Positions 53,212-63,700 of a DNA stretch of 64,000 nucleotides are shown one piece after another; position 1 is the stretch's first letter; each line of letters opens with the position of its first letter. Under the pieces are notes generated by a model that saw only the letters and a list, made by a program, of their open reading frames with translations, was not told the origin of the DNA and did not search any database. This stretch comes from an uncultured Bacteroides sp. (GTDB lineage: Bacteria > Bacteroidota > Bacteroidia > Bacteroidales > Bacteroidaceae). The stretch spans positions 33,668 through 97,667 of the forward strand of contig CAKUYM010000001.1 in NCBI GenBank assembly GCA_934716785.1, read 5' to 3'. Position numbers and translations under genes: made by a program.

Positions 53212-54510
53212 TTAAAGTTTCCAGGGATTTCTCATCGGCTGGTCAATCAATTGATTGGCGGCATCGTCGTTGATGAACTGCTGCGCTACTGGGTCAAAAT
53301 GTAGTGTACGGTTCAGACGAAGGGCGCAAAGGGCCATATTTACAATGTTGCAGCTGCGGTGCCCGTTCATTTCATTCAAGGCGAACAGTTCCCTATTTTT
53401 GACACATTTGATAAAATCCGTGTTCTGCGGTTCCGGATCAGGCAGTTCAGCAATGATGTTCATTATGTCCGGAGCAGGCTTACCGTTTAATTCACATTCA
53501 AAACCTTTATAGACTTTACCTTTTGGACCTTCTATATACGGTACCTTATTGCCACTTTCAAACCCTTCACCTTCCAATACTATCTGGCATCCGTCTAGGT
53601 AAGTATAGGTAATCTTACGCCAAATACCGATAGCATCAGGATGTTGCTGGGGAGCATCTACTTCGACTTTGATAGGATTGGTATTATCTTTTCCCAATAT
53701 GTATTGTACCGGGTCAATATAATGCTGTCCCATATCCCCCAGGCCACCTCCGTCGTAATCCCAATATCCCCGGAATGTGGAATGAACGCGATGAGAATTG
53801 TAAGGCTTGTATTGAGCCGGTCCCAGCCACATGTCATAGTCCAATTCTGCCGGGACTGGTTCCGGAGCAAGATTTTCCTTTCCTACCCAAAAGAATTTCC
53901 ATGTGAAACCGGTAGCACCCGAGATGATTACTTTTAATGGCCAGCCAAGCAATCCGCTGTCTACCAGTTTTTTTAATGGTTCAACAGTAGTACCCAGTCC
54001 GTAGAAATTATCTTTAAAGCGAAACCATGTGTTCAGTCGAAATATACGATTATTCTGTTTCACGGCTTCCACCAAACGTTTGCCTTCACCGATAGTGCGT
54101 GTCATCGGTTTTTCACACCAGATGTCCTTTCCTGCTTTGGCTGCCTCGATGGCCATCAGGCCGTGCCAGTGAGGTGGGGTAGCGATATGTACGATGTCTA
54201 CATTCGAATCTTTAATCAGGTCGCGAAAGTCGTGATATGTCTGCAATGTTTCATTGAATTTCTTCTTGCCCAGGTCTACTGCTTTTTGTAGGTGGTTCTT
54301 GTCAACATCACATACGGAAACAAGGCGACACTGTTCATCACTTGTGAAATGGTAGTCACTTCTGCCGATTCCGCCTACTCCGATGATACCTTTTGTCAAT
54401 TGATCGCTTGGAGCGATATGGTTGGGCCCGCCCAATACCTTGCTCGGCACGATAGAGAACAAAGCGAGGCTGCCCATGCCCTTTAAAAATTTTCTTCTGT
54501 CAATTCCCAT
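53212..54510 (-). CDS. Gfo/Idh/MocA family oxidoreductase with Tat signal
   Basis: A 432-residue protein with a twin-arginine-type signal (DRRKFLKGMGSLALFSIVPS), which suggests export in folded form with bound cofactor. The Rossmann motif IIGVGGIGRSDYHF, the EKP motif WCEKPMTRTIGEG and GGGLGDMGQHYIDPVQYILG with the active-site His are present. Exported members of this group are proposed to carry out the oxidation step of 3-keto-glycoside chemistry. It is the first gene of the run; a weak -7-like TATATTCG lies 38 bases upstream. Confidence 0.9.
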   Translation of the reverse strand: MGIDRRKFLKGMGSLALFSIVPSKVLGGPNHIAPSDQLTKGIIGVGGIGRSDYHFTSDEQCRLVSVCDVDKNHLQKAVDLGKKKFNETLQTYHDFRDLIKDSNVDIVHIATPPHWHGLMAIEAAKAGKDIWCEKPMTRTIGEGKRLVEAVKQNNRIFRLNTWFRFKDNFYGLGTTVEPLKKLVDSGLLGWPLKVIISGATGFTWKFFWVGKENLAPEPVPAELDYDMWLGPAQYKPYNSHRVHSTFRGYWDYDGGGLGDMGQHYIDPVQYILGKDNTNPIKVEVDAPQQHPDAIGIWRKITYTYLDGCQIVLEGEGFESGNKVPYIEGPKGKVYKGFECELNGKPAPDIMNIIAELPDPEPQNTDFIKCVKNRELFALNEMNGHRSCNIVNMALCALRLNRTLHFDPVAQQFINDDAANQLIDQPMRNPWKL

Positions 54511-54761
54511 AATAATGAAATGATTTATTTGTAATGCTATTTAGTTGCGAATATAGTTATATTATGAACTAATCATAAAATCACTGTTTCATAGAAAGGC
54601 TTCTAACTAGAAATTAGTTGCCATCACTTCAATCGATCTTTTGTTATAAATAGCTTTATAAAATTTTTTATATTGATCTATATTCCATCAATAAAAACAA
54701 TGAGTATAAATAATACGTCACCTTTCCCTAACATCATGTATCTCAATTTTCACACTATATC

Positions 54762-54963
54762 ACTAATGTCCCGTCAAAATTAGCCTCACATTTCTTATAT
54801 CATAGATATTCAACAAATTAACGCCGCATATAGAGTAAACAGATCTGAAATGAAGATTACAATAATACTCATTCCACAGAAATTATTCTTTCTTCAATAT
54901 CAAAGAGTTATGATTTCTATTTTCTCAAAAATAACATGAACGAAAACTTAACGGGACATCAGT
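54762..54963. mobile_element. Possible 200-bp MITE-like element
   Basis: The ends ACTAATGTCCCGTCAAAATT and (complement of the right end) ACTGATGTCCCGTTAAGTTT match at 15 of 20 positions, including the perfect ATGTCCCGT/ACGGGACAT core. No ORF lies inside. The rest of the 530-bp gap 54511-55040 is AT-rich and shows nothing else. No target duplication is evident, so the call is tentative. Confidence 0.4.
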
Positions 54964-55040
54964 CATATTATATACTATATCTGTTCTATTAATAAGAATA
55001 TATCACGCCTCATATTACCAAAAACAACTATATATATATT

Positions 55041-56006
55041 TTACTTATCTTTAAATATTCTATCTATGATCAAGATACTGTTGGTAACTTCGCGCGGACC
55101 ATCATCATCGGTTGGTGTATTCCAGATGGGGAACTTTAATCCACCATCTTCACTTTCCTTACGCACAATCAGCGTTGTAGATCCTCCACCATCTAAATTA
55201 ATGGCATCTTGACAACCGACAGCTTTCATCAAAATTGCCAATTGAGGCAAAGTCAAACCTTTTGCATAATAAGCGTCTTTCATTCGTCCATCTACAACAA
55301 ACAAATAGAGCATCTGACGGTTTTCTGAGATTCCTACACTTGTACGCGGATGAAAATCGGAAGCTATAGCAGCATCTTCAACATCCATATATTCAGATGT
55401 AATTTGTCCCCCGTCAATCAGCGTTCCATATCCACCCACCGCATGAAGCAATTGATCACCATGCTTCAATGCTTCTTCAGCCAGTCCGATGTATGATTCC
55501 CCATTTTTCAATTGATATACCACTGCTTCATGGCCACTCCAAGCCTTGTCGTTGATGGCCACTCCATCTTTAAAGAAGATTCCCATCACTTCATATTTAG
55601 CCGTATAAAAATCACCATTCACGCCTAACCATACTTTTTTCCCGTTTTGTTCTGCTGCATACGCATGATAAGGAAGTATGGCATCAGAATTCTCATCAAC
55701 AGCAGGAACGTTTTTGTCGTCTTTGGTTCCGGGGGTAAACGTAACCTTCGTTAAATCCACCCCAGCTACATAGACATGTTGATTGTATTGGCCTGTCCTA
55801 AAGAATAATTCTGTAATAGTAACGCCATCTCTTAATGCCACACTGCGGTCCCAATACATTTCTGTAACAATAGACGAGTTGGCCATATTCTTACCAAAAG
55901 GTGTTTGACCTACATATATATCTGATTTATTGTCTGAACAGGCACTCGTTATTACCATAAAAGAAGCCCATAGACACATTAATTTGTTTTTAATCTTTTG
56001 TTCCAT
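55041..56006 (-). CDS. Phosphodiester glycosidase (NAGPA domain) lipoprotein
   Basis: A 321-residue lipoprotein (VITSAC near residue 23) with the NAGPA domain (PF09992). Motifs are VNGDFYTAKYEV, ASDFHPRTSVGI, LFVVDGRM, GLTLPQLAILMKAVGC and NLDGGGSTTLIV. The family includes the enzyme that removes GlcNAc from GlcNAc-1-phospho-mannose; bacterial members cleave glycosyl phosphodiesters. It is likely to act in the periplasm or at the outer membrane. It lies 95 bases after the BACON/beta-helix gene and ends the SusCD operon. Confidence 0.9.
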   Translation of the reverse strand: MEQKIKNKLMCLWASFMVITSACSDNKSDIYVGQTPFGKNMANSSIVTEMYWDRSVALRDGVTITELFFRTGQYNQHVYVAGVDLTKVTFTPGTKDDKNVPAVDENSDAILPYHAYAAEQNGKKVWLGVNGDFYTAKYEVMGIFFKDGVAINDKAWSGHEAVVYQLKNGESYIGLAEEALKHGDQLLHAVGGYGTLIDGGQITSEYMDVEDAAIASDFHPRTSVGISENRQMLYLFVVDGRMKDAYYAKGLTLPQLAILMKAVGCQDAINLDGGGSTTLIVRKESEDGGLKFPIWNTPTDDDGPREVTNSILIIDRIFKDK

Positions 56007-56101
56007 AATATTCCATGTTAAAAATCACACTATATTTATGAGAAAGCAATATGCAACCCAGGTTATCACATTGCTTTCTCCTCATTTGATTTTTCAGTTC
56101 A

Positions 56102-58006
56102 CTATTTTACCTGATATTCATAAGCTCCCACATCAACTGTATTGTCTGAAATACGCATGCCTCCGATTATATCCTTGTTCACGCCGATTGTTTCAATAAT
56201 TGCATTGTCTCCTTTGTTTATTAACGGAGAAGTACTCTGCAAACGATAATCTCCATCAGTCGGAGCTACAAACAACGGTCCGGTATTATCATTAGCCAAA
56301 TTAGTTATACAGTTATTGACAATTGGCGAGTAATTGGATTGTGAGGTAATATTCACCAGCACACAATTGTATAATGTACAAGCTGTGGCATCAGCAACAT
56401 GGAACTGTGGGTTCTTAGGATTAGCACACTTGTTGCCCCAAACAACAGTATTATACATTTTAATGTTATCAGCAACGCGTATAACGTATGCACTATTCCA
56501 TTGATCTCTAATCTCGTTATTCACTATAGACGAATTATACACCGAAGTCTTACCCAAGAAATAAATACCACCGGATGTTTCTGTCGTTGTATTACCATAG
56601 AACAGACAATTGATGATCTTACAATTATCGTAATAACCACAAGCCGCTCTATAGAATGAATTTCCATGTACTATATTATTACTAAAGACGCGTTTCCTTA
56701 TTCTTAATACTCCACCCCATTCTGAATTAGATTGTGTAACTGTACCTGTAAGAACAAAACCATCAAAGTAATAGTATATATCATCCGGTCCTTCTGTTTC
56801 AGACCGCATCAAGAAGAAATCACCACCTTTTATAGTCGACTTCCTGCTCTGATCCCGATCTTTCAGTTTATTTTCAGTACCTATGAATCCACCATAAACA
56901 TTGACCGCATTCAACACCAAAGAGTTTTTCAACTGGTATTCGCCTTCTGCTACCCAAATATCGATGTTACTATGATTTCCACAAGCACTTGCAGCCGCCT
57001 GAATATCTCCGTAAGCATTCTCCCAACTTGTTCCATCACCGACTGCACCTGGCTTCACGTATATACGGCGCGTTCCTGGCATCTGCGAGATATAATAGAT
57101 GTCGGATATGTCAGAGCTTTTATCTTTAATCCTAATGTATCCGGTCCTTTCCACTCCGGTGGTATTGTTGGAAACGGAGGCCTTAATCGTAATTTCCTCG
57201 GCAATATCACCACCACCAAATTGAGGTACCGAAGTCACTGTTATCCAATCTTGTCCGGAAACCTCCAACTCATATTCAGTATTCAATATGACCGGAATTT
57301 CCACACTCTTGGCATCTCTAGTAAACAATACATCCTTTTCTTCCGGAGCAAGCGTAATGTTCATCATCTTCTCCTGATTACTTTGTATCACAGTCAGTTT
57401 GGCTTGCCGATCGCTGTCTTTTGCCTTTAAGGTTACAACTATTTCCCGTTCTGCGCCAGTGGTATTCCTGGCAACTTTAACTTTCAGGCTATTTTTCCCC
57501 GCTGCCTCAAATGTAAAGCCGTCTTTCTCCTCTATATCCGTATCCCATTCAAGATCTGTGAGAACAGGTAACACTGCCTCTCCTCCATTGATATTAAAAT
57601 AAACGACACTCTTCGGAAGAGTAATCAACGAACCTCTACCCTCTTGTCTAACAATGATTCTAGTAGACATTTGATCCATCAAACGGACTTCAATCCACCC
57701 TTCGCGTGGTTCCATCTCGGGATTTTCGGCTATCAGCGTTACGATAGAATCAGGAAGTTGCATCTGACCACGGTATCTTGTCAACTGAATCCAAGAATCG
57801 GAAGCCTCGGCAAACCACGGGTAAGAAGACCGTAAATCGATAACTTCCCTACCTCCTTCCGGATTTATTATAATCTCCTCTTGCATATCTATATGCGGAT
57901 TGATCTTGCCTTCCAATGCGTCATCGCATGAAATAAAGAGAGCCGTTACAAAAAGGAACAATAAACCTTTTGTAAATAAATGAGGAAATTTTGATTGTAT
58001 TTTCAT
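56102..58006 (-). CDS. BACON-domain, beta-helix lipoprotein
   Basis: A 634-residue lipoprotein (LFISC near residue 27). Residues about 40-310 hold three BACON-type Ig-like modules (the Trp-containing SYPWFAEASDSWIQLT and VRQEGRGS; then LEWDTDIEEKDGF; then YELEVSGQDWITVTSV). Residues about 320-634 form a right-handed parallel beta-helix (YVKPGAVGDGTSWENAYGDI, then repeated N-rich coils, ending VDVGAYEYQVK). BACON modules bind carbohydrate or extend the protein from the cell surface. Beta-helix parts can be lyases or only bind. It sits between the two NAGPA genes, in the place of a SusE/F-like surface glycan-binding protein. Confidence 0.85.
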   Translation of the reverse strand: MKIQSKFPHLFTKGLLFLFVTALFISCDDALEGKINPHIDMQEEIIINPEGGREVIDLRSSYPWFAEASDSWIQLTRYRGQMQLPDSIVTLIAENPEMEPREGWIEVRLMDQMSTRIIVRQEGRGSLITLPKSVVYFNINGGEAVLPVLTDLEWDTDIEEKDGFTFEAAGKNSLKVKVARNTTGAEREIVVTLKAKDSDRQAKLTVIQSNQEKMMNITLAPEEKDVLFTRDAKSVEIPVILNTEYELEVSGQDWITVTSVPQFGGGDIAEEITIKASVSNNTTGVERTGYIRIKDKSSDISDIYYISQMPGTRRIYVKPGAVGDGTSWENAYGDIQAAASACGNHSNIDIWVAEGEYQLKNSLVLNAVNVYGGFIGTENKLKDRDQSRKSTIKGGDFFLMRSETEGPDDIYYYFDGFVLTGTVTQSNSEWGGVLRIRKRVFSNNIVHGNSFYRAACGYYDNCKIINCLFYGNTTTETSGGIYFLGKTSVYNSSIVNNEIRDQWNSAYVIRVADNIKMYNTVVWGNKCANPKNPQFHVADATACTLYNCVLVNITSQSNYSPIVNNCITNLANDNTGPLFVAPTDGDYRLQSTSPLINKGDNAIIETIGVNKDIIGGMRISDNTVDVGAYEYQVK

Positions 58007-58022
58007 ATACTCTTTTATTTAA

Positions 58023-58937
58023 TTACTGTTTCACAATAACTTGCAGCCCGTTTGCTACGTCTTTTTCCTTACCTTCAGACGGTTGGTTCATGAGCTGAAA
58101 ATCATTTTCACCAACCTTCCGTACCATTGTTGACGAGGCATCACCCTCTAAATTTATGGCTTGGTAACATCCCGCACCCTGACACACCAACATAATATCT
58201 TCGAGACGCATACCATTAGAATATTTTTCCTGTTCTCCGTCAACAACAAAGAAATAGGCTTTCTTATGATCTTTTGATACTCCTACAAAAGTGCGGGGAC
58301 GAAAACCCATTGTGTTAGCATTAACCGTAAATAAGCATACCTCTCCATCAATAATCAAGGGATAGTTCCCGCTAACAGCGTTTACTACGCTCTCCTTTAC
58401 CAGATTAAATTCAGGAACTGTGGTGATATGGAGAGAACCATCATCCAACATATAAAAAACTTGTTCCGAATCACGTCCGAAAGTGCCCTTCAGTTCTTTC
58501 CCATCTTTATAGCAAATTCCGGCAGAATGCCCATTAATCGCAAGCAATACATCCTTACCGCTTTCTTCTGCTTTCATGGCCTGCTGCTTTACCGTCTGAG
58601 TGACCTTACCGACTTCATCCTTATTGTCGGGAGTGGAAGTCACTATCGTGACGTTCTTATTAAGATCGATTTCAGCAATAAGCATCCGCGTCGGTTTCGT
58701 ACAATATATAAAAGAGACATCGGTAACACTAACTCCATCACTGATTTTAATAATCTCTTCTTTCTGTATTTGTTGTATATACGATACATTATCGGCAATA
58801 CCTTGCATGAGCTGAGTGGTTGCCCCTTTGTATGGTATCTTCTCTCCGTCATCATCTGAGCATCCGATAAAAATGGCAGTCACTATGAGCAGCAACGATA
58901 TATATATGTTTTTTATCATACTAAATATTGATTTCAT
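58023..58937 (-). CDS. Second phosphodiester glycosidase (NAGPA domain) lipoprotein
   Basis: A 304-residue NAGPA-domain lipoprotein (IFIGC near residue 23). It has LAINGHSAGICYKDG, FRPRTFVGVSKDHK, AYFFVVDGEQ and INLEGDASSTMV. Compared with the other copy, the highly conserved NLDGGGS is NLEGDAS and NGDFY is NGHSA, so it may be weaker, altered or binding only. The start at 58937 avoids overlap with susD and gives a clean signal. It begins 29 bases after susD. Confidence 0.87.
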   Translation of the reverse strand: MKSIFSMIKNIYISLLLIVTAIFIGCSDDDGEKIPYKGATTQLMQGIADNVSYIQQIQKEEIIKISDGVSVTDVSFIYCTKPTRMLIAEIDLNKNVTIVTSTPDNKDEVGKVTQTVKQQAMKAEESGKDVLLAINGHSAGICYKDGKELKGTFGRDSEQVFYMLDDGSLHITTVPEFNLVKESVVNAVSGNYPLIIDGEVCLFTVNANTMGFRPRTFVGVSKDHKKAYFFVVDGEQEKYSNGMRLEDIMLVCQGAGCYQAINLEGDASSTMVRKVGENDFQLMNQPSEGKEKDVANGLQVIVKQ

Positions 58938-58966
58938 AATTCTAAAATATTTTATAAGTACCATTA

Positions 58967-60724
58967 TTACCATCCTGGATTTTGAGGCAATAAATTCGGA
59001 TTCAGAGAAATCTCGTTTAATGGAATATTATACAAATAATATTTATCCGTAAAATTCATGGTTAATGTAGACTTTTTAGTATACGGAGTGATAAAGCCGT
59101 CTTTATCAAATCCTACTTCATCTTCAATTAATTGTATTTCATCTTTTGTATAAAGAGCCGGATCCATCTTAGCCCCTCTACGTTCACGATTGTATACAAT
59201 CTCTCCCACATTCCAACGGCAAACATCATCCCATCGATATCCTTCTGCAAAAAGTTCGATTCTCCGTTCTCTCCGTATTTCACGAATCAAATTAGCATTG
59301 GGTCCTGTCACATTGGGGTATTTAGCCACTAGATCAGGATCTTCGTCCGGCTCCATGGTTAACTTATGCGAAAATCCTACACGACTGCGAAGCGCATTGA
59401 CCGTTTTGTCCAATTCCGGATCTTTTCCCAATTCCGCACCAGCTTCCGCCCGTATCAATAATGCCTCAGCATAACGCATGACAGGAGCATCGATACTACC
59501 TTTATGATTTCCAACTGCATGTTCTGAAGCTTTATAAAACTTAGCAACAGCATATCCTGTAGATGAAGTTCCATAAAAAGGCTTCTTTTCCGTTCCTTCC
59601 AAAAGTCCGAAAATGCTGGATGCCCCACCGGTCATAACTCCATTTACTTCTTTAAATAAATAGCGGCTATATTCGCCTGCTTTTGGCAAACATACTGTCT
59701 GCAACAGTCTGCCATCCCGGTTCTCCATTTCTTGAATTTGCCCCATATCCGGATTATGACATCCGCATTGCGAAATAGGCTTGCCGGTAGTGGCACAAAG
59801 ATACTCTTCAAAACAATCTCTACTCATACCCATAATTGCCCCTGGTATGCTATTGGAAACGTTATTGCCCATATTGATAGAAGCATCATATTCGCGGGCC
59901 AATATCACTTCCGGATTAGTATCATACTTATCTTGGATAAACAAGTCAAAATAGCTCTGTTCGGGAGTAGCAGATTTATACAACGAATGTCCCATATCCA
60001 TCAATGCACCCGCTGCTTCATAGGCAAGCTTCAAATATTCAGCATCACCTTCCAAATTGCGGTAACGTCTATATGTGCCTTCGTACAAACAAATCCTTGC
60101 TTTTAACAATAATGCCGCATCTCGACTGATACGATACACCTTCGTCTTAACAGGCAAATACTCAATAGCAAGATCTATGGTCTTGACTATATTTTCCATT
60201 ACGGAAGCCCGTGGATCACGTCCCTTATATAATTCAGGGTCGTTCTTGTTCAAAGTCGTGTCATACCAAGGTACATCACCAAAAAGCAATACCTTACCAT
60301 AGTAATCCAATGCTTTAAAAAACAGCATTTCGCCGGCATATCGCTTTTTGTCGATGTTTGAAGCCGGTGAACGGTCATAGTTCTGAAGAAATTCATTACA
60401 CCCTCTGACTATCGACCAATCCCAATCACTACTGGTTATCAATGTACTACTCTGACCGAATGTAATAATATTGGCAGATGGTCCTAATAGATTGTCCGAT
60501 TTATAATCAGATTCTATCATATTTCCGATTGTCCATGCCAAAGGGTCTCCATGTCCCTTTATGAGCTTGGGGTAGTAGGTGTTACAATATTGCTCCAAAG
60601 CGGCTGAGTTTGCCGTTTCCCAAAAATGATCACTTGATATGACATCTCCCGGCTCGGTATCCAAATAATCACATCCGGAAAGAGAGAGACATAACAAAAA
60701 GATAAAAGAATATATGTGTTTCAT
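58967..60724 (-). CDS. SusD/RagB family outer-membrane nutrient-binding lipoprotein
   Basis: A 585-residue SusD-type lipoprotein (LSLSGC near residue 18, then DYLDTEPGDVISSDHFW). The TPR-like core and the C-terminal RRERRIELFAEGYRWDDVCRWN motif are typical. It acts as the lid on the SusC transporter and captures the glycan. It is 12 bases after susC in the same operon. Confidence 0.95.
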   Translation of the reverse strand: MKHIYSFIFLLCLSLSGCDYLDTEPGDVISSDHFWETANSAALEQYCNTYYPKLIKGHGDPLAWTIGNMIESDYKSDNLLGPSANIITFGQSSTLITSSDWDWSIVRGCNEFLQNYDRSPASNIDKKRYAGEMLFFKALDYYGKVLLFGDVPWYDTTLNKNDPELYKGRDPRASVMENIVKTIDLAIEYLPVKTKVYRISRDAALLLKARICLYEGTYRRYRNLEGDAEYLKLAYEAAGALMDMGHSLYKSATPEQSYFDLFIQDKYDTNPEVILAREYDASINMGNNVSNSIPGAIMGMSRDCFEEYLCATTGKPISQCGCHNPDMGQIQEMENRDGRLLQTVCLPKAGEYSRYLFKEVNGVMTGGASSIFGLLEGTEKKPFYGTSSTGYAVAKFYKASEHAVGNHKGSIDAPVMRYAEALLIRAEAGAELGKDPELDKTVNALRSRVGFSHKLTMEPDEDPDLVAKYPNVTGPNANLIREIRRERRIELFAEGYRWDDVCRWNVGEIVYNRERRGAKMDPALYTKDEIQLIEDEVGFDKDGFITPYTKKSTLTMNFTDKYYLYNIPLNEISLNPNLLPQNPGW

Positions 60725-60736
60725 ATTTATTACTGT

Positions 60737-63700
60737 TTAAAATGTAACATTCATTCCAAATGAAAATGTTCTCATAAAAGCATATTGCTTACCTAAATTA
60801 GCTCCATTTATGTTTTCCGTACTAGTCATCTGATCCACAATATCAGGCATCATAAAGGGAGGCAGCGCTGTTTTCTCCCACAAGTTCATTCCATTGACAT
60901 AAATACGCGCTTGCTGCAATCCTATTCGCGACAACCATTTTTGGGGTAAATTGTAACTGATTGTAATATCTTTCAAGCGAATATAAGCGGCATTCTGCAA
61001 ATACTTTGTTTGAATCTGCTTGTTTTTGGAATTTCCGTTAGCACTTGGCCGAGGATAATAGGCGGTGGGATTTTCATAAGTCCAGGTATTGTCTATATGA
61101 TATTGGAATACATTGGAATTGTAAATACCTCTTGAAAATCCCCAAAAAGTATCACTACCGGTCCATAAGTCTCTTTTAGCAACCCCTTCAAATATAGCCC
61201 GTACTTCAAAGCCATGCCAGCCTATTCCACCCTGCAGATTAAAACGATAACGCGGGGTGGTATTGCCAATAACAGTTCTGTCTCCCGGATCAGATAAAGT
61301 GTTGCTTCCTAAATCGATTATTCCATCACCATTCAAATCTTTATAACGGATGTCACCCGGATACCATGTACCATTTATAAATTTTTGTATATGATTCATA
61401 CGTTTAGCTTCGAAATCATCTAATATATATCCATCAGTCACATATCCCCATATTTCACCCAGCTTCTGTCCCTTATGGTACATTCCTGTAGCCAAAGAAC
61501 CGTTTGGATTATCATATTTGGTTATTTCCGCCTGATAATCGGAAAGGCCTACGGTGAAAGAATAGTCGAGCGGACTACCCCATACATTGTCAATCTTATC
61601 TTTCCATGTCAACTCCAATTCCCATCCGGTAGTACGCATATCGGCTATATTTTCCTTGCCGCCACTCGTTCCCAAGACAGCGGGAAGAACAACCGAACGT
61701 ACCATATTTTTTGTATCACGAACATAAAAATCAAACGAACCGAACAAACGGTTATTGAATAAAGACCAATCGAGACCTACATCCTTGGTAATGACCTTTT
61801 CCCATGTCACCAAACTTGGCAAAGTAGGAATATCCAAACCATTAACAATAGCGCCATTCATCATATAATTGGATAAAACTTTACCGGAAAGATATGACAT
61901 ATAATCATGATACCCTTCAGTAACCTGATTCCCCAATGCACCGAAAGAGGCTCTGATTTTTAGATTATCTACATATTTAGTTAGTGGCTTGAAAAATTTC
62001 TCTTCCGAGATTCTCCAACCCACGGATGCGGAAGGGAAAAAAGCCCAACGATGGTCTTTGGCATATTTAGAAGAACCGTCATAACGGCCATTCACTTCCA
62101 TTAAATATTTTGATTGATAATCATAGTTCAACCTAAAGAATGCGCCTTGCACTTTCCAAATATCCTTAGTTTCACTATTCTCCAGATAATTGATTGCCAG
62201 ATCAGAGATAGGCAATTCGTTGTCATATAGATTGGACATTTTATAGGATGTTGAAGCAAGGGTCTTCTGTTCCTGATTATAACCAGCCATCAATACCATG
62301 TTATGCGCATTTTTAAACGACTTTTGATATTCAGCCCATACATTTAATGCCTGATAAATGTCATTGGAGTTTTTATTTTGTACGTAGTTGGGGCTCTCTA
62401 CCGTCCATGTTGCTGCACCTTCCGGAAAAGTCTGTGTCATTTCCTTTCTGTGTACCTTACGACTTGCAGAGTAACGGTTCCATGAATAATCTCCCTTAAT
62501 AGATAATCCCTTAAAAGGTTTGATGTTAAAACGGCCGGTATACCACTGGTCCCACGCCTCCTGCTTGTTACGTCCTGCCAATGCCATTTTCCCTACAACA
62601 TTATAATTACCGCTATTCAAATACAAGCCGGCAAAATCTCCATTTGGCAAAAAAACAGACAAAGTAGGAAACATTCGATACACCTCGTAAAACCAGGTTT
62701 CAGAACTTGAACCATTATCATATTTGAAAGGTTCGTCATTTTGGATGTTACTCATACGAGTAGAAAAACTCAGATCAAGCCAATCGGTTATCTTCGTCTC
62801 AAAATTAAACGATAGATTCATTCGTTTGTAGCTATCATTTCCGTATCTGAAAATACCGGTTTGATCTTTATAACCTACCGAAGCATAATAATTATTACGA
62901 TCCGTTCCTCCAGAAATACTTACATTATGTTGCTGCATGAAAGCTGCATTTTTATAAAAAGCATCCAACCAGTCGGTATTGCCGACATAAGCCCATCCTG
63001 GATTACTCGGAGTATAGTTGCTGTTCTGAATGCCTTCTGTATCCACAAGAATAGCCGGATTATTTACCGGATCGGCTATATGCGCATCAAGCGCGGCTAA
63101 AAAACGGTCGTTGAAATAATAGCTTCCGGGACTCTCATAATCGTATGCTTTGTTCCACATACGCGCCCACACATCAGCACGAGGCATCTCCGGTAGACGG
63201 GCAGGTGAACTCCATGAGAGATTATTGTTATAAGTCACCCGTGTCTTTTGGTTGCGGTTCCCTTTTTTAGTAGTAACAAGCATTACCCCGAAGGCAGCAC
63301 GCGCTCCGTAAACGGCAGCTGCGGAAGCGTCTTTCAATACTGAAACACTTTCTACATCTTGCGGATTAATGAGTGATAAATCTGAGATTTCAACCCCGTC
63401 TACTAAAATCAAAGCATTGCCTCCATTCAAAGACGTATTTCCGCGGATATTAATCTTGGCCGCTTCATTAGGTTGTCCGCTGTCAAATGTTATATTTAAG
63501 TTAGGTACGATTCCTTGTAGCCCCTGCGCTATATTACCAATCGGACGATTTTCCAGAATATCGCCTGAGGCAGTCGTTACAGCCCCTGTCAAATTGAGTT
63601 TCTTCTGAGTACCATAGCCCACAACTACCACCTCATTCAATGATGCCGAACTTTCTTCAAGTACGATTTTTAAAAAGTCAGTCTCATCCGACACCCAGAC

